Below are positions 18,434-26,899 of a stretch of DNA of 64,000 bases, in pieces. This stretch comes from Corynebacterium jeikeium (lineage in GTDB: Bacteria; Actinomycetota; Actinomycetes; Mycobacteriales; Mycobacteriaceae). Under the pieces are notes generated by a model. The model was not told where the DNA came from. It saw nothing but the letters and a program-made list of their open reading frames with translations, and made no database searches. Both the position numbers and the translations under genes were made by a program. The DNA lies in contig NZ_CP063195.1 of the NCBI RefSeq assembly GCF_028609885.1, positions 372,001 through 436,000 of the forward strand, in the 5' to 3' direction. Every line of letters begins with the position of its first letter. Position 1 is the stretch's first letter.

Positions 18434-19006
18434 CTACTTGTCGGTCAGGCTGCCATCCTCGTCGCGGTGCAGCTTGCCAGCCTCTGGAACGTATGCGGAA
18501 ACCGGTGCGCTCAGTTCGACTTCGCCGACGTTAAGCTTGAAGGTGACCTTCTTGTGGCCGCCGACGTAAACGTCATCCAGTCCCTTGATGGAGGTAGCAG
18601 CGTACTGCAGCTGCTTCTGGTTCTTGGCCTCCAGGTCTTCCATGGCGAACTTGCCGTCGGCAACCAGAGATCCGCCAGCCGGAATCTCCTTGCCGCTCAG
18701 GCCGGAGATCTCCTTGCCCTCCACCTTCACGGACTCAACCTTGACGGGCTTTCCGTGGTTGTCCTCGTTGGTGATGGTGAACTTCAGCGCCAGGGAGTTG
18801 TCCGGGCCGACAACCACGTTAACGTCCTGTACGGCAGCGTGCTCAGCGGTGCCGCTAGCACCGTTGACTGCGGCAACCTGGCTGGAAGTCTGGGAAATCT
18901 GACCTGCACCACACGCGGACAGGGCGAGTGCGGAACCTGCTGCGACCAGCGCCAGCGCACCACGGGCAAAGGTCGTCTTCAGCGGCTGGGCCTTGAGGGT
19001 CTTCAC
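18434..19006 (-). CDS. LpqE-like lipoprotein
   Basis: A 190-aa exported lipoprotein. The signal sequence ends ALALSACGAGQ, a good lipobox. The mature part (about 160 aa) is mostly beta-strand in pattern, with FTITNEDNHGKPVKVESVKV, and has no enzyme motif. The position between radA and carD matches M. tuberculosis lpqE (Rv3584), so the name rests on synteny and size. GTG 19006 is chosen because GGAGGAA (19013-19019) lies 6 nt upstream; ATG 19021 and ATG 19030 are in frame and possible. The function is unknown. Confidence 0.75.
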   Translation of the reverse strand: MKTLKAQPLKTTFARGALALVAAGSALALSACGAGQISQTSSQVAAVNGASGTAEHAAVQDVNVVVGPDNSLALKFTITNEDNHGKPVKVESVKVEGKEISGLSGKEIPAGGSLVADGKFAMEDLEAKNQKQLQYAATSIKGLDDVYVGGHKKVTFKLNVGEVELSAPVSAYVPEAGKLHRDEDGSLTDK

Positions 19007-19187
19007 GATGCGTTCCTCCATCTGAGGCATGTCTTAAAAGCAGTTGAATAAAAACGTCTGCACCCAGCCTAGCTTGAAGGGGGCCGGTACACCTAGCCAA
19101 GGAGGGCTTTAGGGCCAATTAGTGCCCCCTAGTGCGCGCTTGCAGGGGATTCTATGCCCCAAATGCGGGTAGCGTGGCTGATTGCGG

Positions 19188-19193
19188 TAGAAT
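19188..19193 (+). promoter_or_regulatory. Candidate -10 box of the carD transcript
   Basis: TAGAAT lies 92 bp before carD. A tandem 12-bp duplication, TCGGGTATTTAC, follows at 19197-19208 and 19209-19220 and would be in the 5' leader. Confidence 0.4.
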
Positions 19194-19285
19194 CTATCGG
19201 GTATTTACTCGGGTATTTACGCAGTGCCTGTCAGTGCCCGGCACAACCTGTCACAGCCTTTCGGAAGGACGTTAGAGGAATACTT

Positions 19286-19876
19286 ATGGAGTTCGCAGTC
19301 GGAGATACGGTCGTTTACCCGCACCACGGCGCCGCCGTTATCGAGGGCATCGAGCAGCGGGAGTTCAAGGGGGAAACCGTCGACTACTTGGTGCTGCGTA
19401 TTAACCAAGGCGACCTGTCCGTTCGCGTGCCGGCGGCAAACGCCGAAAAGGTTGGTGTGCGTGACGTGGTGGGCGAGGAAGGCCTGCGTAAGGTCTTCTC
19501 CGTGCTGCGCGAGACCGATGTCGAAGAGGCTGGAAACTGGTCCCGCCGATACAAGGCCAACCAGGAGCGCCTGACCAGTGGCGATGTGAACAAGGTGGCC
19601 GAGGTTGTGCGCGACCTGTGGCGCCGCGATCAGGACCGCGGCCTGTCTGCAGGTGAGAAGCGCATGCTGGCCAAGGCCCGCCAGATCCTCGTAGGCGAGC
19701 TCGCTCTAGCCGAGGGTGTGGACGACAAGAAGACTGATGCGCTGCTGGCTGACATGCAGGCCGCTATTAAGCGCCACCGTGAGGCCGCCGCTGCTGCCCG
19801 TGCGGCAGGCGTGGACGAGGATTCCAAGTCCGGTGGCTCCATCGATCTGGACGACGAGCTGGACGGCGAAGACTAA
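19286..19876 (+). CDS. carD: CarD family RNA-polymerase-binding regulator
   Basis: CarD binds the RNA polymerase beta subunit and stabilises open promoter complexes. The 196-aa protein begins with the Tudor-like interaction domain ([20 protein letters not shown]) and carries the helical DNA-binding part with the conserved [13 protein letters not shown], whose Trp wedges into the bubble in homologues. An acidic tail of about 35 residues is longer than in mycobacteria (162 aa there). ATG 19286 follows TTAGAGGAA; the upstream in-frame extension is rejected. ispD starts 14 bp after the stop, so carD, ispD and probably ispF are co-transcribed. Confidence 0.95.
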   Translation: MEFAVGDTVVYPHHGAAVIEGIEQREFKGETVDYLVLRINQGDLSVRVPAANAEKVGVRDVVGEEGLRKVFSVLRETDVEEAGNWSRRYKANQERLTSGDVNKVAEVVRDLWRRDQDRGLSAGEKRMLAKARQILVGELALAEGVDDKKTDALLADMQAAIKRHREAAAAARAAGVDEDSKSGGSIDLDDELDGED

Positions 19877-19890
19877 GCCGAGCTAACGCC

Positions 19891-20718
19891 GTGACAGCGA
19901 ACGTCTATGCACTTGTCGCCGCTGCCGGTAGCGGCACCCGCCTGGGGTTTGACACCCCGAAAGCTTTCGTAGAGCTCCACGGTCGGTCGTTGCTGGAACG
20001 ATCGTTGGACGGCCTCGCGGCGTCCCAAAGCATCGACCATGCCATCGTGCTGGTTAGCGAGAACATGCGCGACCGCGCCGAGCGCATCGTCGGCGATCCC
20101 CTCAACGCCGCAGAATGGGCGCCCATGACCGTCAGCGTGGAGCTCGGGGGAGGGGAACGTTTCGATTCCGTGCACGCGGGTCTTGTGGCGATCCAACGGC
20201 GGCTCAGTGCCGCGGGCGAGGCCACTGCGGGGCGCTTCGTCGCCGTTCACGATGCCGCGCGTTGCCTCACCCCACCTGCCATGATCGCTGAGGTCGTCGA
20301 CCGCGCGCGCCGTGGCGTCGCAGAAGGTTCCTGGTATGGGGCGATCCCGGTGTTGCCGGTGGTAGACACTATTAAGGTTATTGACGCCCCCACCTCCGGC
20401 CCGCGCGCAGGTCAGACGGTCGTGGAGCAGACCCCAGACCGCGCTAGCCTGCGGGCGGCTGCTACTCCGCAGGTATTCGACTTGGAGAAGCTGATCGAGG
20501 CCAACGAGCAGTACCTGCGCACCACGGAGATAAGTTCTGCACATGCGGTGGATCGAGTGGGCGCCTCGCCGTTACCGCTGGTAACGGACGATGCCTCGCT
20601 GATGGAAATGGCAGGTTTCCCGGTGGTGGCGGTGGACGCGGATCCGCTGGCGATGAAAATCACCACACCCCAGGATTACCGCGTGGCGCAGATGATTCTG
20701 GATGGCAGCGAAGGCTAA
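19891..20718 (+). CDS. ispD: 2-C-methyl-D-erythritol 4-phosphate cytidylyltransferase
   Basis: IspD joins CTP and MEP in the non-mevalonate isoprenoid pathway. The 275-aa protein has the nucleotide-binding start VYALVAAAGSGTRLGFDTPKA, then FVAVHDAARCL, VVEQTPDRASLRAAATPQVF and VTDDASLME, all typical. It is longer than E. coli IspD (236 aa) because of insertions near residues 70 and 105. GTG 19891 is the start, 14 bp after carD. Confidence 0.95.
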   Translation: MTANVYALVAAAGSGTRLGFDTPKAFVELHGRSLLERSLDGLAASQSIDHAIVLVSENMRDRAERIVGDPLNAAEWAPMTVSVELGGGERFDSVHAGLVAIQRRLSAAGEATAGRFVAVHDAARCLTPPAMIAEVVDRARRGVAEGSWYGAIPVLPVVDTIKVIDAPTSGPRAGQTVVEQTPDRASLRAAATPQVFDLEKLIEANEQYLRTTEISSAHAVDRVGASPLPLVTDDASLMEMAGFPVVAVDADPLAMKITTPQDYRVAQMILDGSEG

Positions 20719-20769
20719 CAACCCGCTCCAGACAAGTAGAACGCAAGCAGAGGCGAGAGGCAGACCGTA

Positions 20770-21261
20770 TTGAACACCCCACACATCATTCCCCGCGTAG
20801 GTATTGCAACTGACGCTCACCAGGTGCAACCAGGTAAAGACTGCTGGATGGCCTGCCTGCTGTGGGAGGGGCAGGACGGCTGCGAAGGACATTCCGACGG
20901 TGACGTGGTGGCGCACGCAGTGGTGGATGCTCTGCTGTCTGCCGCAGGGCTGGGAGATCTGGGTAGTTTCGTCGGTGTGGGGCGCAAAGAGTACGACAAC
21001 GTCTCCGGCGAACGCCTACTGCGTGAGTGCCGTGAACTGCTGGAATCCAAAGGCTTCGTGATCGGGAACGCAGCGGTGCAAATGGTGGGCAACCGCCCGA
21101 AAATGGGAACCCGGCGCGAAGAGGCCGAAAAGGTGATGGGGGAGCTCATCGGCGCCCCTGTCTCTGTCTCCGCCACCACGACCGACCACATGGGCTTCAC
21201 CGGCCGCGGTGAGGGTGTGGCGGCTGTGGCGACGGCGGTTGTGTGGCAGGCGCAGAATTAG
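20770..21261 (+). CDS. ispF: 2-C-methyl-D-erythritol 2,4-cyclodiphosphate synthase
   Basis: IspF cyclises CDP-ME-2P, the second step after IspD. The metal-binding motif is GIATDAHQ (Asp and His), then the [17 protein letters not shown] signature, and [18 protein letters not shown] at the end. The 163-aa length is normal. The start is TTG 20770; no ATG or GTG lies close before the conserved core. It follows ispD by 51 bp. Confidence 0.95.
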   Translation: MNTPHIIPRVGIATDAHQVQPGKDCWMACLLWEGQDGCEGHSDGDVVAHAVVDALLSAAGLGDLGSFVGVGRKEYDNVSGERLLRECRELLESKGFVIGNAAVQMVGNRPKMGTRREEAEKVMGELIGAPVSVSATTTDHMGFTGRGEGVAAVATAVVWQAQN

Positions 21262-21264
21262 TTA

Positions 21265-21293
21265 TTGACAATCCTTTTATGTCTTCGTAGGTT
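21265..21293 (+). promoter_or_regulatory. Consensus-like promoter of the ABC transporter islet
   Basis: TTGACA (21265-21270), a 17-bp spacer and TAGGTT (21288-21293). This is the clearest -35/-10 pair in the window and begins 4 bp after the ispF stop. It leaves a leader of roughly 40 nt before TTG 21340. Confidence 0.6.
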
Positions 21294-21339
21294 TGTTCCA
21301 TCAAACAGAATCTCCGCGCACTAAAGGTCTGGAACTTCC

Positions 21340-22071
21340 TTGTCGAATAGCTACTCATTTTCTTTTAGCTACCCGCGCTCTGATGAAGGGATCGAGGTCC
21401 GCTCCCTCGAGGTTCCCGCTAGCCCGACGGTGATTTTGGGTGTCAATGGTGCCGGTAAGACCACGCTTATGAAGTTGCTTGCCGGGCAGCTAAAACCGTC
21501 CAAGGGCGCTGTGCCGAAGTTGGGCCGAGCGGTGTACGTCCCGCAGCATTTCGAAAGCATCAATGGGGCGCGTGTGGTCGACTATGTTTCCTACGTCGCT
21601 TGGCTAAATGGTGCCGGTTGGGCGGAGAGTAAGAGGACCGCAGCCTATTGGATTGAATTTGTCGGACTTAAAACACATGCACATAAGCAATGCAGCAAGC
21701 TGTCTGGCGGGCAGCAAGCCCGCGTGCAAATCGCTACAGCCCTGAACTCTAACGCGGAGCACATTCTGCTAGACGAACCTAGCGCTGCACTCGACCCGCT
21801 GGCGAAACGGGAACTTCAAGTGCTCTATCGATCCATCGCGGAATCGGGCGTTGGCCTTTGGGTTTCTAGCCATCAGCCCTTGGAAGTGGAGAAACCGTTC
21901 GAGCATGTACTCGTGTTGCATGAAGGCAAAGTCGAATTCCAGGGACCCATGGGCGATTTTCTACGAATCGGGCGTGAATCACTAGAGCCAGAAAAGTTAC
22001 TTCGCTATTCCGACACTGTGAGAAAACTTGCGGAAGCATTTTCCAGGAACGGCGGCCATGACGAGGATTAA
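21340..22071 (+). CDS. ABC transporter ATP-binding protein, substrate unknown
   Basis: A 243-aa ATPase with Walker A GVNGAGKTTLM near residue 35, signature LSGGQQARVQIA, Walker B HILLDEPSAALD, and the switch His in WVSSHQPLEVE. The start TTG 21340 is the best available; the first residues SFSYPRSDEG fit. It is followed by a membrane protein overlapping by 14 bp and a third membrane protein. ABC-2-type exporters of antibiotics or peptides have this gene order. No substrate clue is visible. The cluster interrupts the ispF-cysS order and is probably acquired. Confidence 0.85.
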   Translation: MSNSYSFSFSYPRSDEGIEVRSLEVPASPTVILGVNGAGKTTLMKLLAGQLKPSKGAVPKLGRAVYVPQHFESINGARVVDYVSYVAWLNGAGWAESKRTAAYWIEFVGLKTHAHKQCSKLSGGQQARVQIATALNSNAEHILLDEPSAALDPLAKRELQVLYRSIAESGVGLWVSSHQPLEVEKPFEHVLVLHEGKVEFQGPMGDFLRIGRESLEPEKLLRYSDTVRKLAEAFSRNGGHDED

Positions 22072-23245
22072 TGCTCTCAACGTTGCTCTGGTACTCGCCG
22101 CTTCTGCGCTTGGTTTGCTGAGCATTGCACTCAATGCCAACCCGGTGCCTACGCAGGACAACGCAGTCTCCAACAGTTTGGCCCTCTACTATTCGCTGGG
22201 GCCAATCCTGGGCTTTGTCGGTGCCAAAGAGATGGCACGCTTCCGTTCCTTTTTTAAGTCCCGCGGGTCTGTGCGGGATGTTTTTAAAGTCTGGCTCAGA
22301 TCCTTGGCGCTGCCACTATTACTTGCGGTGGTAGTGGTGCTGGCGTACCTCGCAGTGCAGTTAGCGAATATCGGCTACGTAGAGTCCGGACGGTTCCTTG
22401 CAACAGGGTTGGTCTTTATTGCTCTTCACGGCGTGGCATGGCTGAGCTTGGGAGCAACTTTAGGGCTGTACCTACCAGCAATTGTGGCGATCGCCGTCGG
22501 CTTGCTTCTTCCTTATATCCTGGTCGCTTACCCGGTGTCGCTCTCAAACGTGGCGTGGCGGCAAATGTTCGGGCAGCCGTTTAGCTCTTGTTGCCAAGTA
22601 TCACAGAGCGTGGACCCGATTCTGTGGAAGGCTTCGGCGCTGGTGCTGGGAGCCATATGCGTTTGCTCGTTGCTGTTGATCGCGGCTTTTCATGGAAACT
22701 GGCTTCCGGGGTTGCCTGCGTGGCCACTCCGCTTGGCAGCCATTGTTCTACTCTGCGTGAGCTGTGGATTAGGTTACGGAATCGCCCAAGGTGGAAACTA
22801 TAGCTCCGCGGTGCCCCGCCCCCAAGAGCATATGATCTGCGAGGGAGCGGTGTGTTACTGGCGCGAAACCCCATCTGAACAGGTAGATGCTAACCGCAAG
22901 GTGTGGGAATCTCTGGGCGTCACTACCTATAGGCTGATTGACGCCGAACCGCAACGGGACGGCGACATCTGGCTCGCTCACTCGAATCAGCAACAGGAAG
23001 TAAAGCGCGCGCTCCTGGTCGAGCTCCTCAGCAACGAACCTGCACTTAAGGGGGCCCCATCGTGTTGGGGAACTCCGCAGGAACCCGTATCCGTAGCGGA
23101 GTCTCTTCCCGATCTGACGGAAGAAGAGCTGGAACGAGCGACCTTGACGCCTTCCGGACAATGGCGCGGGGTGCATGGAACGAATGAGGGAGTGGACGTG
23201 AAGTTCATCCTGAATCGGGCGAACTCCGAGTGTAGGGAGGGATAG
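22058..23245 (+). CDS. Membrane protein, probable ABC-2-type permease with an extracytoplasmic C-domain
   Basis: A 395-aa protein with about six hydrophobic segments in the first 245 residues (first INALNVALVLAASALGLLSI), then a soluble C-terminal domain of about 145 residues with two close Cys (MICEGAVCYWRE) and a further two near the end. The soluble part is probably outside the cell. ATG 22058 overlaps the ATPase gene by 14 bp, which shows translational coupling; ATG 22028 is less likely. I do not recognise the family. Confidence 0.75.
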   Translation: MTRINALNVALVLAASALGLLSIALNANPVPTQDNAVSNSLALYYSLGPILGFVGAKEMARFRSFFKSRGSVRDVFKVWLRSLALPLLLAVVVVLAYLAVQLANIGYVESGRFLATGLVFIALHGVAWLSLGATLGLYLPAIVAIAVGLLLPYILVAYPVSLSNVAWRQMFGQPFSSCCQVSQSVDPILWKASALVLGAICVCSLLLIAAFHGNWLPGLPAWPLRLAAIVLLCVSCGLGYGIAQGGNYSSAVPRPQEHMICEGAVCYWRETPSEQVDANRKVWESLGVTTYRLIDAEPQRDGDIWLAHSNQQQEVKRALLVELLSNEPALKGAPSCWGTPQEPVSVAESLPDLTEEELERATLTPSGQWRGVHGTNEGVDVKFILNRANSECREG

Positions 23246-23838
23246 TGTCTGCTCAGCATCGAGCACAGATATATTGGCGTGGACATTCCGCGACCTACGC
23301 GGTGATGCTTCAGATATTCGGCGTCGTGGGCGCCGTACTGTTCGGCACGACTACTATTCCCATTCCTTGGGCTTCGTGGAGTTCGTCCGGAGTTATCCCG
23401 TTTAACTTCGTGTTTTCCATCGCTATCGTTAGCTCTGCGGTGATGTTCTGGGATAACCGGCTTTCCCAGCTGGAAGAACTAACTGTTCGCACGTGGGCGG
23501 CCTGCGACTGGCTTTTCCTCGGGCTTTGCCTGGGCGAATGTGGCGTTGTCGCGCTCCTGGGCAACCCAGGCATGTTGCAGTACACGCTCATTGCACTGTC
23601 GGTGATTTTCGGCGCATGCCTTGTAGTGAACCTGCGAAAGAGCTTCTATGGACTGCTGCTACTAACTGCCGCCCAGTGCCTGCTCATATCGGTATTGCCT
23701 AGTAGATACCTGCCATTGTTCTGGTCGTCCAGGATCAGTGTGATTGTAATTGCGCTTCCCATCTGCCTGTCACTTTTCGCGGCAGTGCGGAGCGCCATCA
23801 AGAAGGCCGAGCCGCGTTTGGCTCAGCTCAGCAGTTAA
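23245..23838 (+). CDS. Hypothetical membrane protein of the ABC islet
   Basis: A 197-aa protein with about six membrane segments (VMLQIFGVVGAVLFGTT first) and almost no soluble part. GTG 23245 starts on the last base of the previous stop codon, so the three genes form one operon. It is probably a second membrane subunit of the transporter. The end overlaps the converging fumarylacetoacetate-hydrolase family gene by 11 bp. Family not recognised. Confidence 0.7.
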   Translation: MSAQHRAQIYWRGHSATYAVMLQIFGVVGAVLFGTTTIPIPWASWSSSGVIPFNFVFSIAIVSSAVMFWDNRLSQLEELTVRTWAACDWLFLGLCLGECGVVALLGNPGMLQYTLIALSVIFGACLVVNLRKSFYGLLLLTAAQCLLISVLPSRYLPLFWSSRISVIVIALPICLSLFAAVRSAIKKAEPRLAQLSS

Positions 23839-24646
23839 TGCGGTTGCAGATTTCCCCGATGCCGTCGATGGCGATACGCACCTCGTCGCCATCGGCCAGG
23901 TACTGCGGTGGGGTCATGCCGTGACCGACGCCCTCTGGTGTGCCCGTCACGATGACGTCGCCAGGTGCCAACGAGGCGAAGTTGCTGATGTAATCCACCA
24001 GATCCTGTGGCTTAAATACCAGGTCGGCAACGCTGTGCTCCTGGCGGAGTTCGCCGTTGACCCAGGTGCGTAACACCGCCCCTTCCGCAATCGGATCGAA
24101 GTGTTCGACCGGCACCATCCATGGACCGAAACCGCTGGAGCGATCCAGGTTCTTGCCCTGCAGCCACTGCTGGGTGCGGTACTGCCAATCGCGCTGGGAG
24201 AAATCATTCATCACGGCGTAGCCCGCGATCTGACCGAACTCGCCCATAATGACAGCAAGCTCGCCCTCGTAGTCCGCCTGCGCGGAGAGCTCTGGGGGAA
24301 CAACGACTTCGTCGAACGGGCCCGCCAAAGCGGAGGCGTACTTCACGAACAGAGTGGGGTGGTCTGGGATCGGGTGCCCCATTTCTGCGATGTGTTCCCG
24401 ATAGTTAAGGCCGACACAAAAAATTTTCCCGGGATTAGGCACGACCGGCCCCAGCTGGTCGGCGGTGAAGGAAACGGTGGGGAGGGAATCCAGCTCCGTG
24501 CTGCTGACCTGCTCCTTGTAGGGGAATTCGGCGAGGAGCTTGCCCTCGCCACCTTCCTCAGAGAAGGAGGTGACTGCAATTGGGCGCCATGCACCCCGAT
24601 CGTTGAGGCGGATGGTGGCGAATCTCGGGGTGTTTTGAGTGCTCAT
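23828..24646 (-). CDS. Fumarylacetoacetate hydrolase family protein
   Basis: A 272-aa metal-dependent hydrolase/isomerase/decarboxylase of the FAH fold. The core starts at [18 protein letters not shown]. The metal ligands are in [11 protein letters not shown] (Glu-x-Glu type) and later [15 protein letters not shown]. The C-terminus has [18 protein letters not shown]. Members act on acylpyruvates, oxaloacetate or ring-cleavage products; the substrate cannot be decided. ATG 24646 has a TATCGT box at 7 nt. The long upstream open frame is the antisense of cysS and is rejected. Confidence 0.88.
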   Translation of the reverse strand: MSTQNTPRFATIRLNDRGAWRPIAVTSFSEEGGEGKLLAEFPYKEQVSSTELDSLPTVSFTADQLGPVVPNPGKIFCVGLNYREHIAEMGHPIPDHPTLFVKYASALAGPFDEVVVPPELSAQADYEGELAVIMGEFGQIAGYAVMNDFSQRDWQYRTQQWLQGKNLDRSSGFGPWMVPVEHFDPIAEGAVLRTWVNGELRQEHSVADLVFKPQDLVDYISNFASLAPGDVIVTGTPEGVGHGMTPPQYLADGDEVRIAIDGIGEICNRINC

Positions 24647-24653
24647 GTACTCC

Positions 24654-24659
24654 ACGATA
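24654..24659 (-). promoter_or_regulatory. Leaderless -10 box of the FAH-family gene
   Basis: TATCGT on the minus strand, 7 nt before ATG 24646. The divergent cysS -10 box lies about 40 bp away. Confidence 0.5.
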
Positions 24660-24696
24660 CTGACACGCATGGGAAAAGAGGCCAGATGCGCATGCC

Positions 24697-24702
24697 TATA
24701 CT
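24697..24702 (+). promoter_or_regulatory. Leaderless -10 box of cysS
   Basis: TATACT, 7 nt before GTG 24710. Confidence 0.55.
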
Positions 24703-24709
24703 GTGTGGT

Positions 24710-26146
24710 GTGACTTTGCGAATTTACGACACTGCCGCCCGCCAGCTCCGCGACTTTGAGCCTATCCGTGAAGGCCATGCCTCGATCTACCTGTGCGGAG
24801 CGACCGTGCAGTCGATCCCGCACATCGGACATGTGCGTAGCGGAGTCGCTTTCGACATTCTGCGCAACTGGCTGGAGGCCAAGGGGTTGGATGTTGCTTT
24901 CGTAAGGAACGTCACTGACATTGACGACAAGATCCTGACCAAGGCCGCGGAGAACAACCGCCCGTGGTGGGAGTGGGCCGCCACGCACGAGCGTGCGTTT
25001 AACTGGGCTTATGACCAGTTGGGCGTCACCCCACCTTCCATCGAGCCCCGCGCTACAGGGCACGTACCGCAGATGATCGAGTACATGCAGCGCATCATCG
25101 ACAACGGCCACGGCTACGCCGCAGACGGCAATGTTTACGCTCAGCCCGCGACGATCGATAACTACGGCTTCCTTTCCGGCCAGAAGCTGGACGAGATGGA
25201 TCAGGGTGAATCTGCGGGCACCGGTAAGCGCGACCCGCGCGACTTCACCATGTGGAAGGCAGCCAAGCCGGGCGAGCCGGCCTGGGATACCCCGTGGGGC
25301 CGTGGCCGCCCGGGCTGGCACATCGAGTGCTCCGCGATGGCGACGACGTACCTGGGCAGTGAGTTCGACATTCACTGCGGGGGCTTGGACTTGCAGTTCC
25401 CGCACCACGAGAACGAGGCTGCGCAAGCGACGGCAGCGGGGGATGGGTTTGCGCGCTATTGGATGCACAACGGCTGGGTGACGATGTCCGGTGAGAAGAT
25501 GTCGAAGTCCCTGGGCAACGTGCTTTCTATCCCGAATGTGCTGAAGCTGGTGCGGCCGGTTGAGCTGCGCTACTACCTGGGCAGCGCGCACTACCGCTCG
25601 ATGCTGGAGTACTCCGAGGCTGCGCTGGGTGAGGCCGCTGCGGGTTACCGTCGCATCGAGAAGTTCCTGATGCGCGCCATCGAGTACGTCACCGGCGAGA
25701 CTGCGGTGGATCCGCAGGCGCTGCCGGTCGGGGAAGTGCCGGCGCAGTTCGCGGAGAAGATGGACGACGACCTGGCCGTACCGCAGTCGCTGGCCGTGAT
25801 CCACGATATTGTTCGCGAGGGCAACAAGCTACTGGAGGCTAAGCCCACGGACGAGGTAAAGCAGCAGGTCAAGCAGATCGCTGGACAGGTTCGTGCGATG
25901 GCTGCCGTGCTGGGCGTGGATCCGCTGAGCGAGACGTGGCTGGAATCCACCAAGGCCGCCGCCGGTGGCTCCGATGTGGCGATGGGAGCCCTGGATGTGC
26001 TGGTCAAGGCCGAGCTGGAGCGCCGAGCCGAGGCTCGTGCGGCCAAGGACTGGGCCACCGCCGACGAGGTGCGCGATCGCCTGGCCGAGGCCGGCATTGA
26101 GGTTACGGATACAGCCGATGGCGCGAAGTGGTCGTTGAAGGGGTAG
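24710..26146 (+). CDS. cysS: Cysteinyl-tRNA synthetase
   Basis: A class I synthetase charging tRNA-Cys. The zinc site begins with [20 protein letters not shown], which holds the HIGH motif; KMSKS is in [10 protein letters not shown]. Other ligands are in WHIECSAM and [14 protein letters not shown]. The full 478-aa length with a DALR-type C-terminal domain, and its place next to ispF and rlmB, favour CysS over the mycothiol ligase MshC. GTG 24710 follows TATACT at 7 nt. The large in-frame extension to 24101 lies over the FAH-family gene and is rejected. Confidence 0.95.
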   Translation: MTLRIYDTAARQLRDFEPIREGHASIYLCGATVQSIPHIGHVRSGVAFDILRNWLEAKGLDVAFVRNVTDIDDKILTKAAENNRPWWEWAATHERAFNWAYDQLGVTPPSIEPRATGHVPQMIEYMQRIIDNGHGYAADGNVYAQPATIDNYGFLSGQKLDEMDQGESAGTGKRDPRDFTMWKAAKPGEPAWDTPWGRGRPGWHIECSAMATTYLGSEFDIHCGGLDLQFPHHENEAAQATAAGDGFARYWMHNGWVTMSGEKMSKSLGNVLSIPNVLKLVRPVELRYYLGSAHYRSMLEYSEAALGEAAAGYRRIEKFLMRAIEYVTGETAVDPQALPVGEVPAQFAEKMDDDLAVPQSLAVIHDIVREGNKLLEAKPTDEVKQQVKQIAGQVRAMAAVLGVDPLSETWLESTKAAAGGSDVAMGALDVLVKAELERRAEARAAKDWATADEVRDRLAEAGIEVTDTADGAKWSLKG

Positions 26147-26690
26147 TCCCATAGACGTACTCGTCGGGCTGTAACTCTGATCCTGGAAGCTTGACCTCGT
26201 CGTCATATATTTCTTCGGGTACGAAGTATTCTTCGTCTTTCGACCACATGGGGTTCAGGCCTGGCAAGAACCAAATGGTGGCGGCAGAAACGATGGCAAT
26301 GATGATGCCGCCCAGTGTTGCGTGCTCCGGCGGGATGTACCAAAAACCGGCCACGATCAGGGCGCCGATGGAGCCGATACATAGGGGGAGGAAGAGGTTC
26401 AGATTCAACCTGTTTGCGGTTCTGTATTCGACCCAGTCCTCGCTGGGGAAGCGGCCGCGGGCTTGGGAGCGGATTCGGCGCTGCGTTTTCTGAGAACATA
26501 CGACGCATGCGATGGCGACTAGTGCCAGCCCGACTCCGGCGATAATGAAGTCGCCGACTACTGCGCCGTATGCCATCACGCCGATCGATACGGTTAGGGC
26601 AAAGCGTTCGGTCGCGGAAAGCGGAATTGCCTGGTGGGGGTCTACTTCAGGGTAGAGGTTGGCCAGAGGGGCCGGGGTGTATGCGGTCAT
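26103..26690 (-). CDS. Hypothetical membrane protein
   Basis: A 195-aa protein with two pairs of hydrophobic segments ([23 protein letters not shown] and following; [21 protein letters not shown] and following), a basic cytoplasmic loop between them, and an acidic Tyr/Glu-rich C-terminus ([15 protein letters not shown]). ATG 26690 follows GAAAGGA about 7 nt upstream. The 3' end overlaps the converging cysS by 44 bp. Family not recognised. It diverges from the haem cluster. Confidence 0.7.
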   Translation of the reverse strand: MTAYTPAPLANLYPEVDPHQAIPLSATERFALTVSIGVMAYGAVVGDFIIAGVGLALVAIACVVCSQKTQRRIRSQARGRFPSEDWVEYRTANRLNLNLFLPLCIGSIGALIVAGFWYIPPEHATLGGIIIAIVSAATIWFLPGLNPMWSKDEEYFVPEEIYDDEVKLPGSELQPDEYVYGTTPSTTTSRHRLYP

Positions 26691-26807
26691 TCTTCGCGTC
26701 CTTTCTCGGGGGTGAGAGGTGGGGGTGGGGGACGAAACTAAACACAAGATGCTTTCGTCTCTTAGGCTGACTCATGATACTTTCAGCTAAGTCGAGCCTT
26801 ACCTAAT

Positions 26808-26826
26808 TAAGGTAACACTATCCTAA
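26808..26826 (+). promoter_or_regulatory. Putative DtxR (iron) box of the haem-uptake cluster
   Basis: TAAGGTAACACTATCCTAA matches 15 of 19 positions of the DtxR consensus TWAGGTTAGSCTAACCTWA, including both outer half-sites. A second symmetric motif, TTACCT-5-AGGTAA, overlaps it at 26799-26815. It lies 74 bp before htaA. DtxR represses iron and haem uptake genes in corynebacteria when iron is plentiful. Confidence 0.6.
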
Positions 26827-26899
26827 TCTAATGGGTAGAACCTAGGTAGAGGTAAGGCGGCGCAAATCTTTTGATGTTTCAGTTTTGAGTAGGATCAGC

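Noticed and set aside
24101..24709. N-terminal extension of cysS
   Set aside because: Antisense of the FAH-family gene; CysS homology begins at the leaderless GTG 24710.
24647..25804. N-terminal extension of the FAH-family gene
   Set aside because: Antisense of cysS; the leaderless -10 box places the start at 24646.
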